DNA of 64,000 nucleotides from Cupriavidus phytohabitans. GTDB lineage: Bacteria > Pseudomonadota > Gammaproteobacteria > Burkholderiales > Burkholderiaceae. The stretch is from NCBI RefSeq assembly GCF_000426345.1, contig NZ_AUFE01000012.1, positions 62,001 through 126,000 on the forward strand, given 5' to 3'. How positions within the stretch are numbered: the first letter of the stretch is position 1; every line of letters starts with the position of its first letter. Below are positions 1-8,358 of the stretch, in pieces. A program made the position numbers and the translations under genes. A model generated the notes under the pieces. That model was not told the DNA's origin, ran no database searches, and saw nothing but the letters and a program-made list of their open reading frames with translations.

Positions 1-570
1 TATCCCGAGCACAAGCAGCAGGCTCTAAACGAGTTCACAACGGAACGCCTCTGCTCTTACTACCTATCCAATCCGATGGTCATGCAACCCGCGGTGGAAT
101 CGCTTCAGGAAGCGCTAAAGCTTCGGGGAAACGGACACGCCGCTGCGGCCGTGGTGTACTGCGCAACTACGATCGAACTATTCCTGAAGGCAACAGTTTT
201 ACAGCCCGTCGTGCATGGGCTCATACATAGTCCCGCCTTGGCAGACGTCATAGTTAAGTACGCCGTCGGGCAGACTGGTTTTGACCGATATCGCGCACTA
301 TTGTCCCGGCTGTTTGAAGAACTGGCCGGCATAGAACTTGCGCAAGTGGCACGCGAAGGGGTGAAGGACGCTCTTATCAACGAGAGTCGCAAGGTTCAGG
401 AACTTAGAAACGAAATTATTCATAAAGGCATCCGGTGCGAAGCTGCTGCCACAGATCACGCCATTGACGTCGCGGCTGCGGTTTATCACCAGATCGTTAT
501 GCCGATGCTTTGTTCGCTGGGTCTCACAGTGGGGGAGAAGGGGCGCATCGGACGAAGGCCGTCGCAGTAA
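1..570 (+). CDS. HEPN-like hypothetical protein, 5' end outside the window
   Basis: The frame is open from the first base of the window, so the true start is probably to the left; the first in-window ATG is at 76 (164 residues from there). The protein is mostly helical in character. Near its C-terminal third it has the string LRNEIIHKG, which matches the R-x4-H signature of HEPN domains, the helical nucleotide- or RNA-binding/RNase folds common in toxin and defence loci. No MNT-type nucleotidyltransferase partner is visible. Base composition is clearly less GC-rich than the genes after 2.8 kb, in keeping with an island. The HEPN assignment rests on the motif alone; the protein could also be an unrelated helical protein. 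Confidence 0.6.
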   Translation, partial: YPEHKQQALNEFTTERLCSYYLSNPMVMQPAVESLQEALKLRGNGHAAAAVVYCATTIELFLKATVLQPVVHGLIHSPALADVIVKYAVGQTGFDRYRALLSRLFEELAGIELAQVAREGVKDALINESRKVQELRNEIIHKGIRCEAAATDHAIDVAAAVYHQIVMPMLCSLGLTVGEKGRIGRRPSQ

Positions 571-585
571 AAGGAAAGGGAAAGG

Positions 586-608
586 AAAAAAAAGGGCCCT
601 AAGGGCCC
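586..608 (-). terminator. Rho-independent terminator of the HipA-like/DUF3037 operon
   Basis: Read on the minus strand, a perfect 6-bp stem GGGCCC with a three-base loop (594-608) is followed by a run of eight T (586-593). It lies 20 bases after the stop of the DUF3037 gene. On the plus strand it also sits just after the HEPN-like gene but has no T tract there, so it mainly serves the minus-strand operon. Confidence 0.85.
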
Positions 609-627
609 GCAGATCTTGTCTCAATTC

Positions 628-1503
628 CTAATGGGGTCTCGCTCCATCCGAATGGGGCGAATGCGCTTCAATTTGCTCGCCAAGCGAATCTATCAGTTTC
701 CCCTCGTCTTCCTCAAGAAAGATCTCCATCGGAACGCTTTGGACATTCTTAAGAATACCAACCGCGCGATGGAAGGCATCATTTAAATCTGGTGAGCTTG
801 GCTTTGCTAATAGTAGGTAGATTTTGAACTTCTCAGAAGCATCGCTCACTCCGACAATCTCGCCGGCGCATTTCTGTGCCTTTTCACGAATCGAATCGGC
901 CGCCACCAGATCAAAGGAGACTGGCTCTACACAATGCCATAGACCGTTTTTCCAGGCGAGATCGAATTTCACGTCATCGTTTTTCCCGTGAATAGTCTTC
1001 TCTTCGAAGTAGGAAAGGAGATGGCGCTTTTCTAATTGCTTCTTGAACGAGCGCCAAACATCATCGTCGGTTCGTCCAAGCTTGCCTTTGACTCTGTCGT
1101 ATTTGCCGGCATAACGCTCATAGAGACGCGCGAATGTAGCCTCCGTGTCCGCACTCAGGCCGGAAGAAATCGTACTCCATTGCAGGCCGCTGTCGTCTTT
1201 CGGCACTACGGACATGAGTATTTCTTGGAGTCCGCTTTCGCGCGAGTCAAGCTCTAAAGGAGCTTCGTAAGCTTTTCTCACGGATTCAAACCTCTGGGTA
1301 ACGCCACGAATCACCGTCCTAAACGAGCTGTGGGACACGTCCGGAAGGATTTCGCTGATTCGGCCGAGAGATTTCCGAAATTTGAAATGTACGCGCTTTT
1401 CCCGAGGTGAAAGTAAAACCACCCCGACGTTAACAAATTCGCCGGTGGCAATATCGTGGATATAGCGAAGAACAGAATAAAAATAAGGAGTGCGTGCTTT
1501 CAT
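628..1503 (-). CDS. DUF3037 family protein
   Basis: 291 residues. The N-terminus (YFYSVLRYIHD...GEFVNVGVVLLSP) is the hallmark of DUF3037, a family of unknown function commonly found next to a HipA-like kinase. The start ATG overlaps the stop of the upstream kinase gene in an ATGA arrangement (1500-1503), so the two are translationally coupled and probably made in fixed ratio. No membrane segment or signal peptide is seen. Base composition is below that of the core genome. The function is unknown; co-occurrence suggests the kinase and this protein act together, possibly as a regulator or target of the kinase. That part is inference. Confidence 0.8.
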   Translation of the reverse strand: MKARTPYFYSVLRYIHDIATGEFVNVGVVLLSPREKRVHFKFRKSLGRISEILPDVSHSSFRTVIRGVTQRFESVRKAYEAPLELDSRESGLQEILMSVVPKDDSGLQWSTISSGLSADTEATFARLYERYAGKYDRVKGKLGRTDDDVWRSFKKQLEKRHLLSYFEEKTIHGKNDDVKFDLAWKNGLWHCVEPVSFDLVAADSIREKAQKCAGEIVGVSDASEKFKIYLLLAKPSSPDLNDAFHRAVGILKNVQSVPMEIFLEEDEGKLIDSLGEQIEAHSPHSDGARPH

Positions 1504-2300
1504 CTCAGGACTCCTAATGCTTCATCCACCAAGATACGAATGTTCTGCTTGACGTCAGCAAGGTAAGGGATAACCCGTGCAGCAACATCATTGCTTGGCA
1601 GCCAGTCAGGCGGCAGCGCGCTGAAGTAGGCTTCAAAGCGCTCGTCCGGGAGATCTTCCCATGCTTGGACGAATCTGTCCAAATTCTCCGGGCAGGTAGC
1701 AAGGTTCGGTTTGGCGAAGATGTGGCGCTCAGGCGACGCATAGTTATCAAAACCGCCGTCTTCCCACGGCGCCCGCCAAAAGAGAACCTGGTGGGAGTTG
1801 AACGTCAACTCATGATCGAAGATGGCCAGGTTGCTCCCTGAGAACAGGCAGTTTGGGTTTTCGGGGCGTCGGTCAGCGTTCACAATGATGCCATCGAAGG
1901 CGAAGATCTCCGCGGCCTCCGTACATAGATTTGCAGGAACCGTCTGGCCCTTTACCCACACCACAAAGCCATTGGGCAATCGGCGGGAACCGAATGCCAG
2001 CGCATGGCTTCGACGCATGAATTCAGCACGTTCAGCATCCTGCTGCGCCATCAAGTCTATGAATTCTGGCGTGAGCGAGACAATGAACGGCTCAGGAACC
2101 GGTAGAGCCAGATCGGCCGCTAGCATACTTGCTACAGCTTCGATCGCCAAATTTTGGACGCCCTCCATTGTCCCTGCGGAACACTTTGTAACGATTTCGA
2201 TCGGCCGTTCGTCGTCGCCTTCACACTCGAGAAGTAGGGGAGCGGTACGGCCGCTTTCCATCGGTTTGATGAAGCGGGTGGCTGTCACCAGTTCGAGCAT
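1500..2300 (-). CDS. HipA-like kinase domain protein (HipA_2 type)
   Basis: About 266 residues from the ATG at 2300; a longer frame starts at 2357 but its extra 19 residues look non-homologous and its Shine-Dalgarno is too close. The sequence starts with MLELVTATRFIKP and has the kinase-like signature FDGIIVNADRRPENPN followed by IFDHE, which correspond to the catalytic-loop Asp/Asn and the metal-binding Asp of HipA-type Ser/Thr kinases. Unlike classical HipA there is no HipB antitoxin beside it; the partner is the coupled DUF3037 gene. In related islands the two genes travel together. It may be a toxin-like or regulatory kinase; its substrate cannot be told from sequence. Confidence 0.75.
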   Translation of the reverse strand: MLELVTATRFIKPMESGRTAPLLLECEGDDERPIEIVTKCSAGTMEGVQNLAIEAVASMLAADLALPVPEPFIVSLTPEFIDLMAQQDAERAEFMRRSHALAFGSRRLPNGFVVWVKGQTVPANLCTEAAEIFAFDGIIVNADRRPENPNCLFSGSNLAIFDHELTFNSHQVLFWRAPWEDGGFDNYASPERHIFAKPNLATCPENLDRFVQAWEDLPDERFEAYFSALPPDWLPSNDVAARVIPYLADVKQNIRILVDEALGVLR

Positions 2301-2365
2301 CTGCCAAGCCCCGTAAGGCAAAACTTCAATTTTACATTTCTGAGTCGCCCGGCACATACCCCTGA

Positions 2366-2560
2366 AGTGTCAGTAGTGCGTCCCGCGGCCCGTCGGACGG
2401 GCTGCTTCAAGTCGATAGCGTGGATGACGGCGCGTGGCTGTTCGGGCACGTCCTGGCCCTTGGAATGGAGGTGTGGTCGGCAAGCGCGCCGGGTCAGCCT
2501 ATCGATCGGGCGAGCGGTCGCGGGGACAACCTGGAGATCAAGCGGCCGGGCGCGCGGTGA
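2366..2560 (+). pseudogene. Possible coding remnant at the island edge
   Basis: A 64-codon open stretch that follows an in-frame TGA at 2363-2365 and ends in TGA at 2558-2560. It has no credible start codon. The translated end (GDNLEIKRPGAR) looks protein-like, so this may be the 3' remnant of a mobile-element gene. I do not recognise the family. It lies in the 476-base stretch between the kinase gene and the diguanylate cyclase gene, which otherwise holds only the tRNA scar. The stretch could be open by chance. Confidence 0.25.
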
Positions 2561-2723
2561 TGCCGGGAAGCTCTGCGCTATCACACCGCCCTAATTGGAC
2601 TGCACCTAAATTGCACCTAGGCTGGGCTGGATTGGCCCTTGCTGACCTTGATTGGCCTTGATTTTGCAATTTGCGAGTTGCGCAAGGCATTGATTTATAA
2701 CGCGTTCTGGTTCGTCACCAAAA

Positions 2724-2768
2724 CTCCGAAGGCAGGGGTTGCTGGTTCGATCCCAGCCGGGCGCGCCA
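2724..2768 (+). other. tRNA-Arg(CCG) 3' fragment, probable att site of a genomic island
   Basis: The 45 bases fit the 3' part of a tRNA: anticodon loop with CCG (2726-2728), 3' anticodon stem GGCAG, a five-base variable loop, a perfect T arm (GCTGG / TTCGATC / CCAGC, 2741-2757), the 3' acceptor strand CGGGCGC, discriminator G and encoded CCA (2766-2768). The matching 5' half is absent: no CTGCC anticodon strand, D arm or GCGCCCG acceptor strand precedes it. The geometry points to tRNA-Arg(CCG). Such a 3' fragment is what integrases leave at the distal end of an island inserted in a tRNA gene. Confidence 0.8.
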
Positions 2769-2833
2769 ATCCCATCCGGGTTCCCGCATTTCCAGAACGA
2801 CGAACAACAACAACCAGGTGGTTCCCGCTGCGC

Positions 2834-4585
2834 TCAGGCTGTCGGCGCAGGGGCGGGCACGCTGTCGCCCACCGGTTCCGGCACCCGGTCGTCGCTGACT
2901 ACCCGGTCGCGGCCCGCGTTCTTGGCGGCGTAGAGACGTCGGTCCGCCACCATCAGCATGGTGTCGAGGTTGTCGGTGCCGTCGGCGCCGAGATCCGATA
3001 CGCCGATGGAAACCGTAAATCGAATCTCGCCCTTGTGGGCCGCATCGGGGGCCGGCTCGCATACTGCCTGGCCAAGGATGCCGCGCAGCCGCTCGGCGGC
3101 CTGGGCCGCTTCCTCGATGCCGGTGTGCGGCAGCAGCACGGCGAATTCCTCGCCGCCAATGCGCGCCGGCACGTCGATGGCCCGCACGGTCGCGCGCGCC
3201 ACATCGGCAAGCTTCCTCAGCACGCGGTCGCCGCTGGCGTGGCCCCAGTTGTCGTTGATGCGCTTGAAGCGGTCGATATCTATCATCAGCATCGACATCG
3301 GCGTCTTCTCGCGCAGGCTGCGGTTGTGCTCGACGGCAAATCGCGCCTCGAACACGCGGCGGTTGGCCAGCCCCGTCAGCGCGTCGGTCTCGGCCAGTTC
3401 GCGCAGCGCTTCGCCGCGGGCGAGGTAGTGCGAGAACAGCTTGCGAAAGCCCTGCAGCGTGACCCACAGCAGCACCGCCAGCGACAGCGCGCTGGCCGCC
3501 AGCACCGCGCTCAGGCGCGAGGCGGCGCGCAGCAGCAGGTCCGTGGCGGAGAAGTAGTCCACCAGCATCAGGTTGCTGTTGCCGATGCGCTGGAACATCA
3601 GGCGGCTGCCGTCGGCCAGGTGTATCGTGCCGGCGCCGCGACTGAACATCTCCTCGGGCGTGGCGGCGCGCGACGAGGGTGGCACGACCGAGGCAATCTT
3701 TTCGACACCATTGACGTTGCGCGTGCTGGCGCCGATCAGGTGGCCGTCGATATCGATCAGGAAGCTGCGCACGCCCTTGCGCGTGGTGTTGGTCAGGTAG
3801 GCGTCCAGGCTGCGTTGCGAAATGCCGGAAATTGCCACGCCGCGGAACTGCGCGTGCAGGTAGACCGGCAGGCTCAGCGTCAGGTACATGTCGCCGCTGC
3901 CATCGTCAGCCGGCACTATCTGCCAGCGCAGGGTGCGGTCGGGATTGTTGTGTGGCTGGTGCTCGCGCATGAAGCCTGCGTTGCTGACGCGTCGCAATAC
4001 GGCGGCGGCGCGCGCGGGCGGCACCGGCGGATAGGTAACAAAGAAGCCGTTGGTGGACACGTACATGAGCTTGCGCGTGACCAGTGGGTTGACCGGCTCC
4101 GCGCTCAACAGCTGGCTGAGGCCGCGTGCCACGTACAGGCCGGGCAGCAGGTCTTCGTCGCGGCGGTAAAAGCCGTCCATGCCTTCCAGCAGGCGCGGGC
4201 CGACGCCCAGCAGCGCCGCATCGCCTTCAGGTGCCGGCAGTTGCCACAGGTCATCGTTGCGGTGCGCGTAGGCAGCTTGCAGCGGCGGGTCGACTTCAAC
4301 CGCGTGCGGGCCCATCTGCAGGCGGATCAGGTGCTGGGCGAAATTGCGCACGCTGCGCAGCCGCTCGGATTCCACGTTCAGCACCGAGCTGATGCCAGCC
4401 ACTTGCAGTTGCTGGGTTTGCTGCAGGGTCTGCACTTCGTGGTCGCGCAGCACTACCAGGCCGTGTACGGAAATGACCAGCAGTAGCACGGAAGCGGCAG
4501 CAAAGGACAGCACCACGAAGCGTTGCGGCGTACGCACTGCCTGCTCCCATAGGCGGTCGAGCAGTGCGGAAAGGCGGGGGCGCAT
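2834..4585 (-). CDS. Membrane-bound diguanylate cyclase (GGDEF)
   Basis: 583 residues. The start at 4585 is chosen because GGAG sits about six bases upstream; a frame opening at 4618 lacks this. A transmembrane helix lies at about 23-46, then a roughly 300-residue periplasmic sensor of dCache-like size, a second helix at about 357-380, and a C-terminal GGDEF domain. The active-site loop reads GGEEF (about 477-481), a functional variant. An inhibitory I-site RAID (RxxD) stands exactly five residues before it, so product inhibition by c-di-GMP is expected. No EAL domain is present. The enzyme should make c-di-GMP from two GTP in response to a periplasmic signal. The ligand is unknown. Confidence 0.92.
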   Translation of the reverse strand: MRPRLSALLDRLWEQAVRTPQRFVVLSFAAASVLLLVISVHGLVVLRDHEVQTLQQTQQLQVAGISSVLNVESERLRSVRNFAQHLIRLQMGPHAVEVDPPLQAAYAHRNDDLWQLPAPEGDAALLGVGPRLLEGMDGFYRRDEDLLPGLYVARGLSQLLSAEPVNPLVTRKLMYVSTNGFFVTYPPVPPARAAAVLRRVSNAGFMREHQPHNNPDRTLRWQIVPADDGSGDMYLTLSLPVYLHAQFRGVAISGISQRSLDAYLTNTTRKGVRSFLIDIDGHLIGASTRNVNGVEKIASVVPPSSRAATPEEMFSRGAGTIHLADGSRLMFQRIGNSNLMLVDYFSATDLLLRAASRLSAVLAASALSLAVLLWVTLQGFRKLFSHYLARGEALRELAETDALTGLANRRVFEARFAVEHNRSLREKTPMSMLMIDIDRFKRINDNWGHASGDRVLRKLADVARATVRAIDVPARIGGEEFAVLLPHTGIEEAAQAAERLRGILGQAVCEPAPDAAHKGEIRFTVSIGVSDLGADGTDNLDTMLMVADRRLYAAKNAGRDRVVSDDRVPEPVGDSVPAPAPTA

Positions 4586-4879
4586 GAGTGACTCCAGGGG
4601 TTTCCTGAATCCGTGCACGCAGCCTGTAGCATTCGCGATCGGGTTCGTGGGCGCGGAGTTCAGCGAAAGCTGAACTTATCATGTGTCATCTGGAATAAAA
4701 GGCAAAGGACATTGATATGTCATTGCCAAATAAGAAATGATCGAGACTATCCGGAAATGGATATCGTCACTACAGGCACGGAAATCGCGACGCGCACTTT
4801 ATCCCGACGCGAAAAGCTTCATGACCCAAGGAGCTTGCCGCGTCAACTGCGCGCGGGGCCGGCTTGCTATGATGCAGCC

Positions 4880-5284
4880 ATGGTCGACGAACTAGTCATT
4901 CCCCACCACGAATTCCAGATCACTGCGATCCGCGCGCAAGGCGCAGGCGGCCAGAACATCAACAAGGTGTCCAACGCCGTGCATCTGCGTTATGACGTGC
5001 GGACTTCCTCGCTGCCACCTGACCATAAGGAACGTCTTCTGGCCTTGCACGATCACCGCATCACCCGCGATGGCGTGGTGGTGATCAAGGCGCAGCAATT
5101 CCGCAGCCTCGAGCAGAACCGCGACGAAGCGGTGCGGCGCCTGCATGAGCTGGTGCGCAGCGCGGCCACGCCGCCGCGCGTGCGGCGTGCCACGCGTCCG
5201 ACGCTGGCATCGCGCCAGCGCAGGCTGGAAGGCAAGAGCCAGCGCAGCCAGGTCAAGGCGCTGCGCGGCAGGGTGTTCGACTAG
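4880..5284 (+). CDS. arfB: Alternative ribosome-rescue factor ArfB (peptidyl-tRNA hydrolase)
   Basis: 134 residues. It carries the release-factor GGQ motif at residues 23-25 within QGAGGQNINKVSNAVHLR, the catalytic loop that hydrolyses peptidyl-tRNA. The C-terminal tail is rich in Arg and Lys (ASRQRRLEGKSQRSQVKALRGR), which in ArfB inserts into the empty mRNA channel of stalled ribosomes. It has no codon-recognition domain, as expected for this family and unlike RF1/RF2. The start at 4880 gives the family length; a longer frame from 4613 has no homology. Its stop lies 26 bases from the convergent htpX stop. Confidence 0.92.
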   Translation: MVDELVIPHHEFQITAIRAQGAGGQNINKVSNAVHLRYDVRTSSLPPDHKERLLALHDHRITRDGVVVIKAQQFRSLEQNRDEAVRRLHELVRSAATPPRVRRATRPTLASRQRRLEGKSQRSQVKALRGRVFD

Positions 5285-5309
5285 CCCCGCTTATGGGGCA
5301 AGCCTCAGG

Positions 5310-6188
5310 TCAGCGCGCGGACTGCAGCGCGGCAATGCGTTCCTCGATCGGCGGATGGCTGGAGAACAGCGCCATCCACGATTTGCCGCCGGCAATGCCC
5401 ATGGCCTGCATGTTCTGCGGCAATCCGTCCGGCTCCAGGCCGCCCAGCCGGCGCAACGCCGAGACCATCGGCGTGGGCGATCCCATCAGGCCCGCGGCGC
5501 CGGCATCGGCGCGGAATTCGCGGTGTCGCGAGAACCACGCCACGATGATGCTGGCCAGGATGCCGAACACGATCTCGCAGACGATCACCGTCACCATGTA
5601 GCCGATGCCGGGGCCGCTCGATTCCTCGTCGTTCTTGCGCAGCATCGAATCGACGAAGTAGCCGACCACGCGCGCCAGGAAGATGACGAAGGTGTTGACC
5701 ACGCCCTGGATCAGCGTCAGCGTGACCATGTCGCCGTTGGCCACGTGCGCGACCTCGTGTGCCAGCACCGCCTCCACTTCCTCGTGCGACATCGATTGCA
5801 GCAGGCCGGTGGACACCGCCACCAGCGAGCTGTTCTTGGTCGCGCCGGTGGCGAAGGCGTTGGGCTCGCCGTCGTAGATCGCCACCTCTGGCATGGGCAG
5901 GCCGGCGCGCTGCGCCAGCTTTTCCACCGTCTGCACCAGCCACAGCTCGGTGCTGGTGCTCGGGTGGGTGATGACCTGCGCGCCGGTGGACCACTTGGCG
6001 ATGGTCTTGGACATCAGCAGCGAGATAAACGCGCCGCCAAAGCCCATCAGTGCCGCAAAGGCCAGCAGCGTACCCAGGTTCAAGCCGTTGGCGGTCAGGA
6101 ACCGGTTCACGCCGAGCACGCTGGCGGTGATGCTGAGGACGATCATGACGGCGATGTTGGTCGCCAGGAAAAGCAGTACGCGTTTCAT
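5310..6188 (-). CDS. htpX: Membrane zinc metalloprotease HtpX
   Basis: 292 residues starting [11 protein letters not shown]. Two N-terminal membrane helices are followed by the zinc motif HEVAH (about 144-148) and further hydrophobic segments, the order of M48B HtpX. It degrades misfolded inner-membrane proteins, working with FtsH in membrane quality control. The start at 6188 matches the family N-terminus; the frame is open further upstream to 6422 but that part overlaps the next gene and does not look homologous. The Shine-Dalgarno is weak. Confidence 0.95.
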   Translation of the reverse strand: MKRVLLFLATNIAVMIVLSITASVLGVNRFLTANGLNLGTLLAFAALMGFGGAFISLLMSKTIAKWSTGAQVITHPSTSTELWLVQTVEKLAQRAGLPMPEVAIYDGEPNAFATGATKNSSLVAVSTGLLQSMSHEEVEAVLAHEVAHVANGDMVTLTLIQGVVNTFVIFLARVVGYFVDSMLRKNDEESSGPGIGYMVTVIVCEIVFGILASIIVAWFSRHREFRADAGAAGLMGSPTPMVSALRRLGGLEPDGLPQNMQAMGIAGGKSWMALFSSHPPIEERIAALQSAR

Positions 6189-6331
6189 GTGTGTATGGAA
6201 TGCAGTCGAGTGCAATCGAAGTGGAGCAACAGTAGAGCAACTGCGGCGGGATGCGGCAAGTCGCAAGTGCGCACCGCACTCGCGGCACGGCGCGCGGGAA
6301 ACGGCGGACGCGGACAACCGCGGCCGCACGC

Positions 6332-6703
6332 TCAGGCCCGCGGCGGGCGGGGCAGCAGCGGCAGGTCGGGTTCGGGCAGCGGGGCGCCGGCGTAGCGCGG
6401 CGGGCCGGAGCGGCCCGCCCACGCTGCGAGGCGCAGAGGAGATGCCGGCAGCAACTGCTCGGCAAGGTCGGCGCCGGGCAGCGGTTGCGGTTCGGAGGAT
6501 TCGGGCGCAGGCGCAGCATCTGCCGGTGCGGCTTGTTCGGCATCGCCGGCCATGTCGTCGGCAGCGCTTGCAGCCGGTGCGGCGGCGGACGCCACCAGCC
6601 CGTCGCTCATCGTACCCACGGCGTGCGCGAGCGCACCCGCCCAGCCCGGAAGGGGCAGGAAGGCCAGCATCATGACCAGCAGCAGAAGCCGGAGCGAACG
6701 CAC
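6332..6703 (-). CDS. Small Ala/Pro-rich secreted protein, function unknown
   Basis: 123 residues from a GTG start at 6701-6703. The N-terminus ([24 protein letters not shown]) is a convincing signal peptide; the rest is rich in Ala, Pro and Glu and looks disordered, ending in a Pro-rich tail. No domain is recognised. It lies divergently from the CadR-type regulator gene, so it may be under metal control, as small periplasmic proteins of metal-resistance loci often are. That link is inference from position only. The gene could be spurious given the high GC, but the clean signal peptide argues for a real product. Confidence 0.5.
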   Translation of the reverse strand: MRSLRLLLLVMMLAFLPLPGWAGALAHAVGTMSDGLVASAAAPAASAADDMAGDAEQAAPADAAPAPESSEPQPLPGADLAEQLLPASPLRLAAWAGRSGPPRYAGAPLPEPDLPLLPRPPRA

Positions 6704-6817
6704 TTGGGGGACGACTTATCGGTAGGTGTTGAGGGATTCTACAGGATGCGCCAAGACGGCGGCGCCGGTTGCGGCACGCCGCTGCAAGCTTGCTCGGACT
6801 GCCCTACACTAGCCAAA

Positions 6818-6839
6818 ACCCTGGAGTGATTACAGGGAT
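6818..6839. promoter_or_regulatory. Candidate MerR-family operator dyad upstream of cadR
   Basis: ACCCTGgAG and TtACAGGGAT form an imperfect dyad about 28-50 bases before the regulator ATG. CadR/PbrR-type regulators bind dyads of ACCCTRTAG-like half sites. I could not find the matching -35 and -10 elements with the 19-20 base spacer typical of MerR promoters around it, so this may be an autoregulatory site only. Confidence 0.4.
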
Positions 6840-6866
6840 TTGGCCACCCAAGACAGGACTTCTACC

Positions 6867-7328
6867 ATGCGTATCGGCGAACTTTCCCGTACCAGCGGCT
6901 GCGATGTCGAGACCATCCGCTATTACGAGCGCGAGGGGCTGCTCGACGCCCCGCGGCGCGAGGCCAACGGCTACCGGCGCTATGACGACGGCCACCTGGT
7001 GCAGCTGAATTTTGTGCGCCATTGCCGCTCGCTCGGCATGAGCCTGTCGGACGTGCGGCGGCTGCGCGAGTTCGAGCGCAACCCGTCGCAGGACTGTGAC
7101 GACATCAACACGCTGCTTGACCGCCAGATCGCGCAGATCCACGCGCAACGGGTGGCGCTGGAGGCGCTGGAAGGCCAGCTGCGCGCACTGCGCGAAACCT
7201 GCCACCACCATCACCACCAGCCCGCCAGCGAGTGCGGCATCCTGCAGAACCTGCAGCAGGCCGCCGCCGGGGCCGCCTGTGAATGCCATTCGCCCGCGCA
7301 GGATGCCGGGCATGCCGCCAATGGGTGA
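6867..7328 (+). CDS. cadR: MerR-family Cd(II)/Pb(II)-responsive regulator, CadR type
   Basis: 153 residues. The N-terminal winged-helix (MRIGELSRTSGCDVETIRYY) and long dimer helix are typical of the MerR family. Metal-thiolate cysteines fit the Cd/Pb group: C77 in NPSQDCDDI, C112 just before a five-histidine run, and C123 in SECGIL. The His run HHHHH (113-117) matches the C-terminal metal-binding tail of CadR. It should bend promoter DNA on metal binding and activate an efflux gene. No cadA-type ATPase lies beside it, so its target is elsewhere, or is the divergent secreted-protein gene. The start at 6867 matches the family N-terminus. Confidence 0.85.
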   Translation: MRIGELSRTSGCDVETIRYYEREGLLDAPRREANGYRRYDDGHLVQLNFVRHCRSLGMSLSDVRRLREFERNPSQDCDDINTLLDRQIAQIHAQRVALEALEGQLRALRETCHHHHHQPASECGILQNLQQAAAGAACECHSPAQDAGHAANG

Positions 7329-7810
7329 GGTACGCGGGCGCGCCCCTGTGCTACGATGGCTGTCACCGTGACCGCACCACAGCAGTGCACGAACCCGGTC
7401 GGCGCCTTGCATAGTAAGTGATGACTTGCCTCGCAGGCCTTACGGCTGAATGGCCGCCGCACACCAATCCTTTCCGCATGACCGTGAACGATCGCCTGAC
7501 GCCGATGAATGACGTGCCTGTCCGCCTGCAGCGGACCGGCCGTCCGGGCGCGTCCGCGTTCGCCATGTCCCCCCGCCGGATCAGCGCACCGCCTGCATCC
7601 GCCCGGTTCCCAGCCTGACTGTCTCCCACCACGGGGCCCGGGCCGAACCGGGCCCGAGCCAGCCTCTCCATGGTTGCCGGCGACTGATATACCGTCGCCG
7701 GCACCGTTGATATCCGCGCTGCTGCGCAAAGCCAAGACTTGACCGCGCTGCCGCCTGCCACTTGTCATGCGGCCGGGCCGCGCCAACCCATGACTGCCGG
7801 AGGATCCGCC
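7329..7810. other. 482-base gap without a convincing gene
   Basis: Open frames on both strands here have atypical composition, no Shine-Dalgarno and no recognisable homology. The segment presumably carries the promoter and leader of rnk. I see no terminator-like hairpin with a T tract and no small RNA signature I can support. Confidence 0.4.
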
Positions 7811-8239
7811 GTGAAGTCCACCAAGAAGCAATCCGCACAATCCGTGTCGCTGTACCTGACCGAACTCGATGTCACGCGCCTTGAGCGCATCGCCAGCCGC
7901 GCCGGCTCTGCCCAGCTCGAGGACATGCTCGACAGCCTGCTGGCGCGCGCCACCATCGTCGCGCCGGATGAAATCCCGACCGATGTGGTCACCATGAACT
8001 CGCGGCTGGTGTGCACCCTGCCGGGCGATCCGTCGCCGCGCAACTGGACCTTGGTCTATCCGGATGCGGCCGACTTCGACGCCGGCCGGCTGTCGGTGCT
8101 GTCGCCGGTCGGCCAGGCGTTGCTGGGCGCTCGCGCCGGCCAGACCGTCGGCTACCGCCTCCCCGACGGCCGCGAGCAGCAGGTGACGATCAGCGAGATC
8201 GCTTTCCAGCCGGAGGCCAGCGGACAGTACACACTCTGA
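7811..8239 (+). CDS. rnk: Nucleoside diphosphate kinase regulator Rnk (GreA/GreB C-terminal fold)
   Basis: 142 residues from a GTG start at 7811, chosen because GGAGGA lies about six bases upstream. The N-terminal part (SVSLYLTELDVTRLERIASRAG) is the short coiled-coil region, and the C-terminal half (VSPVGQALLGARAGQTVGYRLPDG) is the FKBP-like domain shared with GreA and GreB. Rnk binds RNA polymerase near the secondary channel without the Gre cleavage activity and affects nucleotide pools. An 8-bp GC hairpin without a T tract follows at 8281-8302. Confidence 0.85.
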   Translation: MKSTKKQSAQSVSLYLTELDVTRLERIASRAGSAQLEDMLDSLLARATIVAPDEIPTDVVTMNSRLVCTLPGDPSPRNWTLVYPDAADFDAGRLSVLSPVGQALLGARAGQTVGYRLPDGREQQVTISEIAFQPEASGQYTL

Positions 8240-8337
8240 GCGGCCGCCGCGCCAGCGCCAGCACATGCCGGACAAGCCACACGCACGCCGCGCCGCGTGC
8301 GTGCGACCGGCGCTCCCTGGACACCATTCATCGGCAA

Positions 8338-8358
8338 GCGAGTCGTTTCACGACTCGC
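8338..8358. other. Perfect 9-bp stem-loop between rnk and the repeat-protein gene
   Basis: GCGAGTCGT and ACGACTCGC pair perfectly around a three-base TTC loop. No T tract follows on either strand, so it is not a classical intrinsic terminator. It may be a weak rnk terminator or a regulator-binding dyad for the gene at 8509. Confidence 0.45.

Noticed and set aside
2639-4486. Long open frame on the plus strand opposite the diguanylate cyclase
   Set aside because: Its product is Arg/His/Gln/Ala-rich low-complexity sequence with no domain; it is a shadow of the real gene caused by high GC.
5284-5299. GCCCC/GGGGC hairpin between arfB and htpX as a terminator
   Set aside because: Only five base pairs and no T tract; too weak to call.
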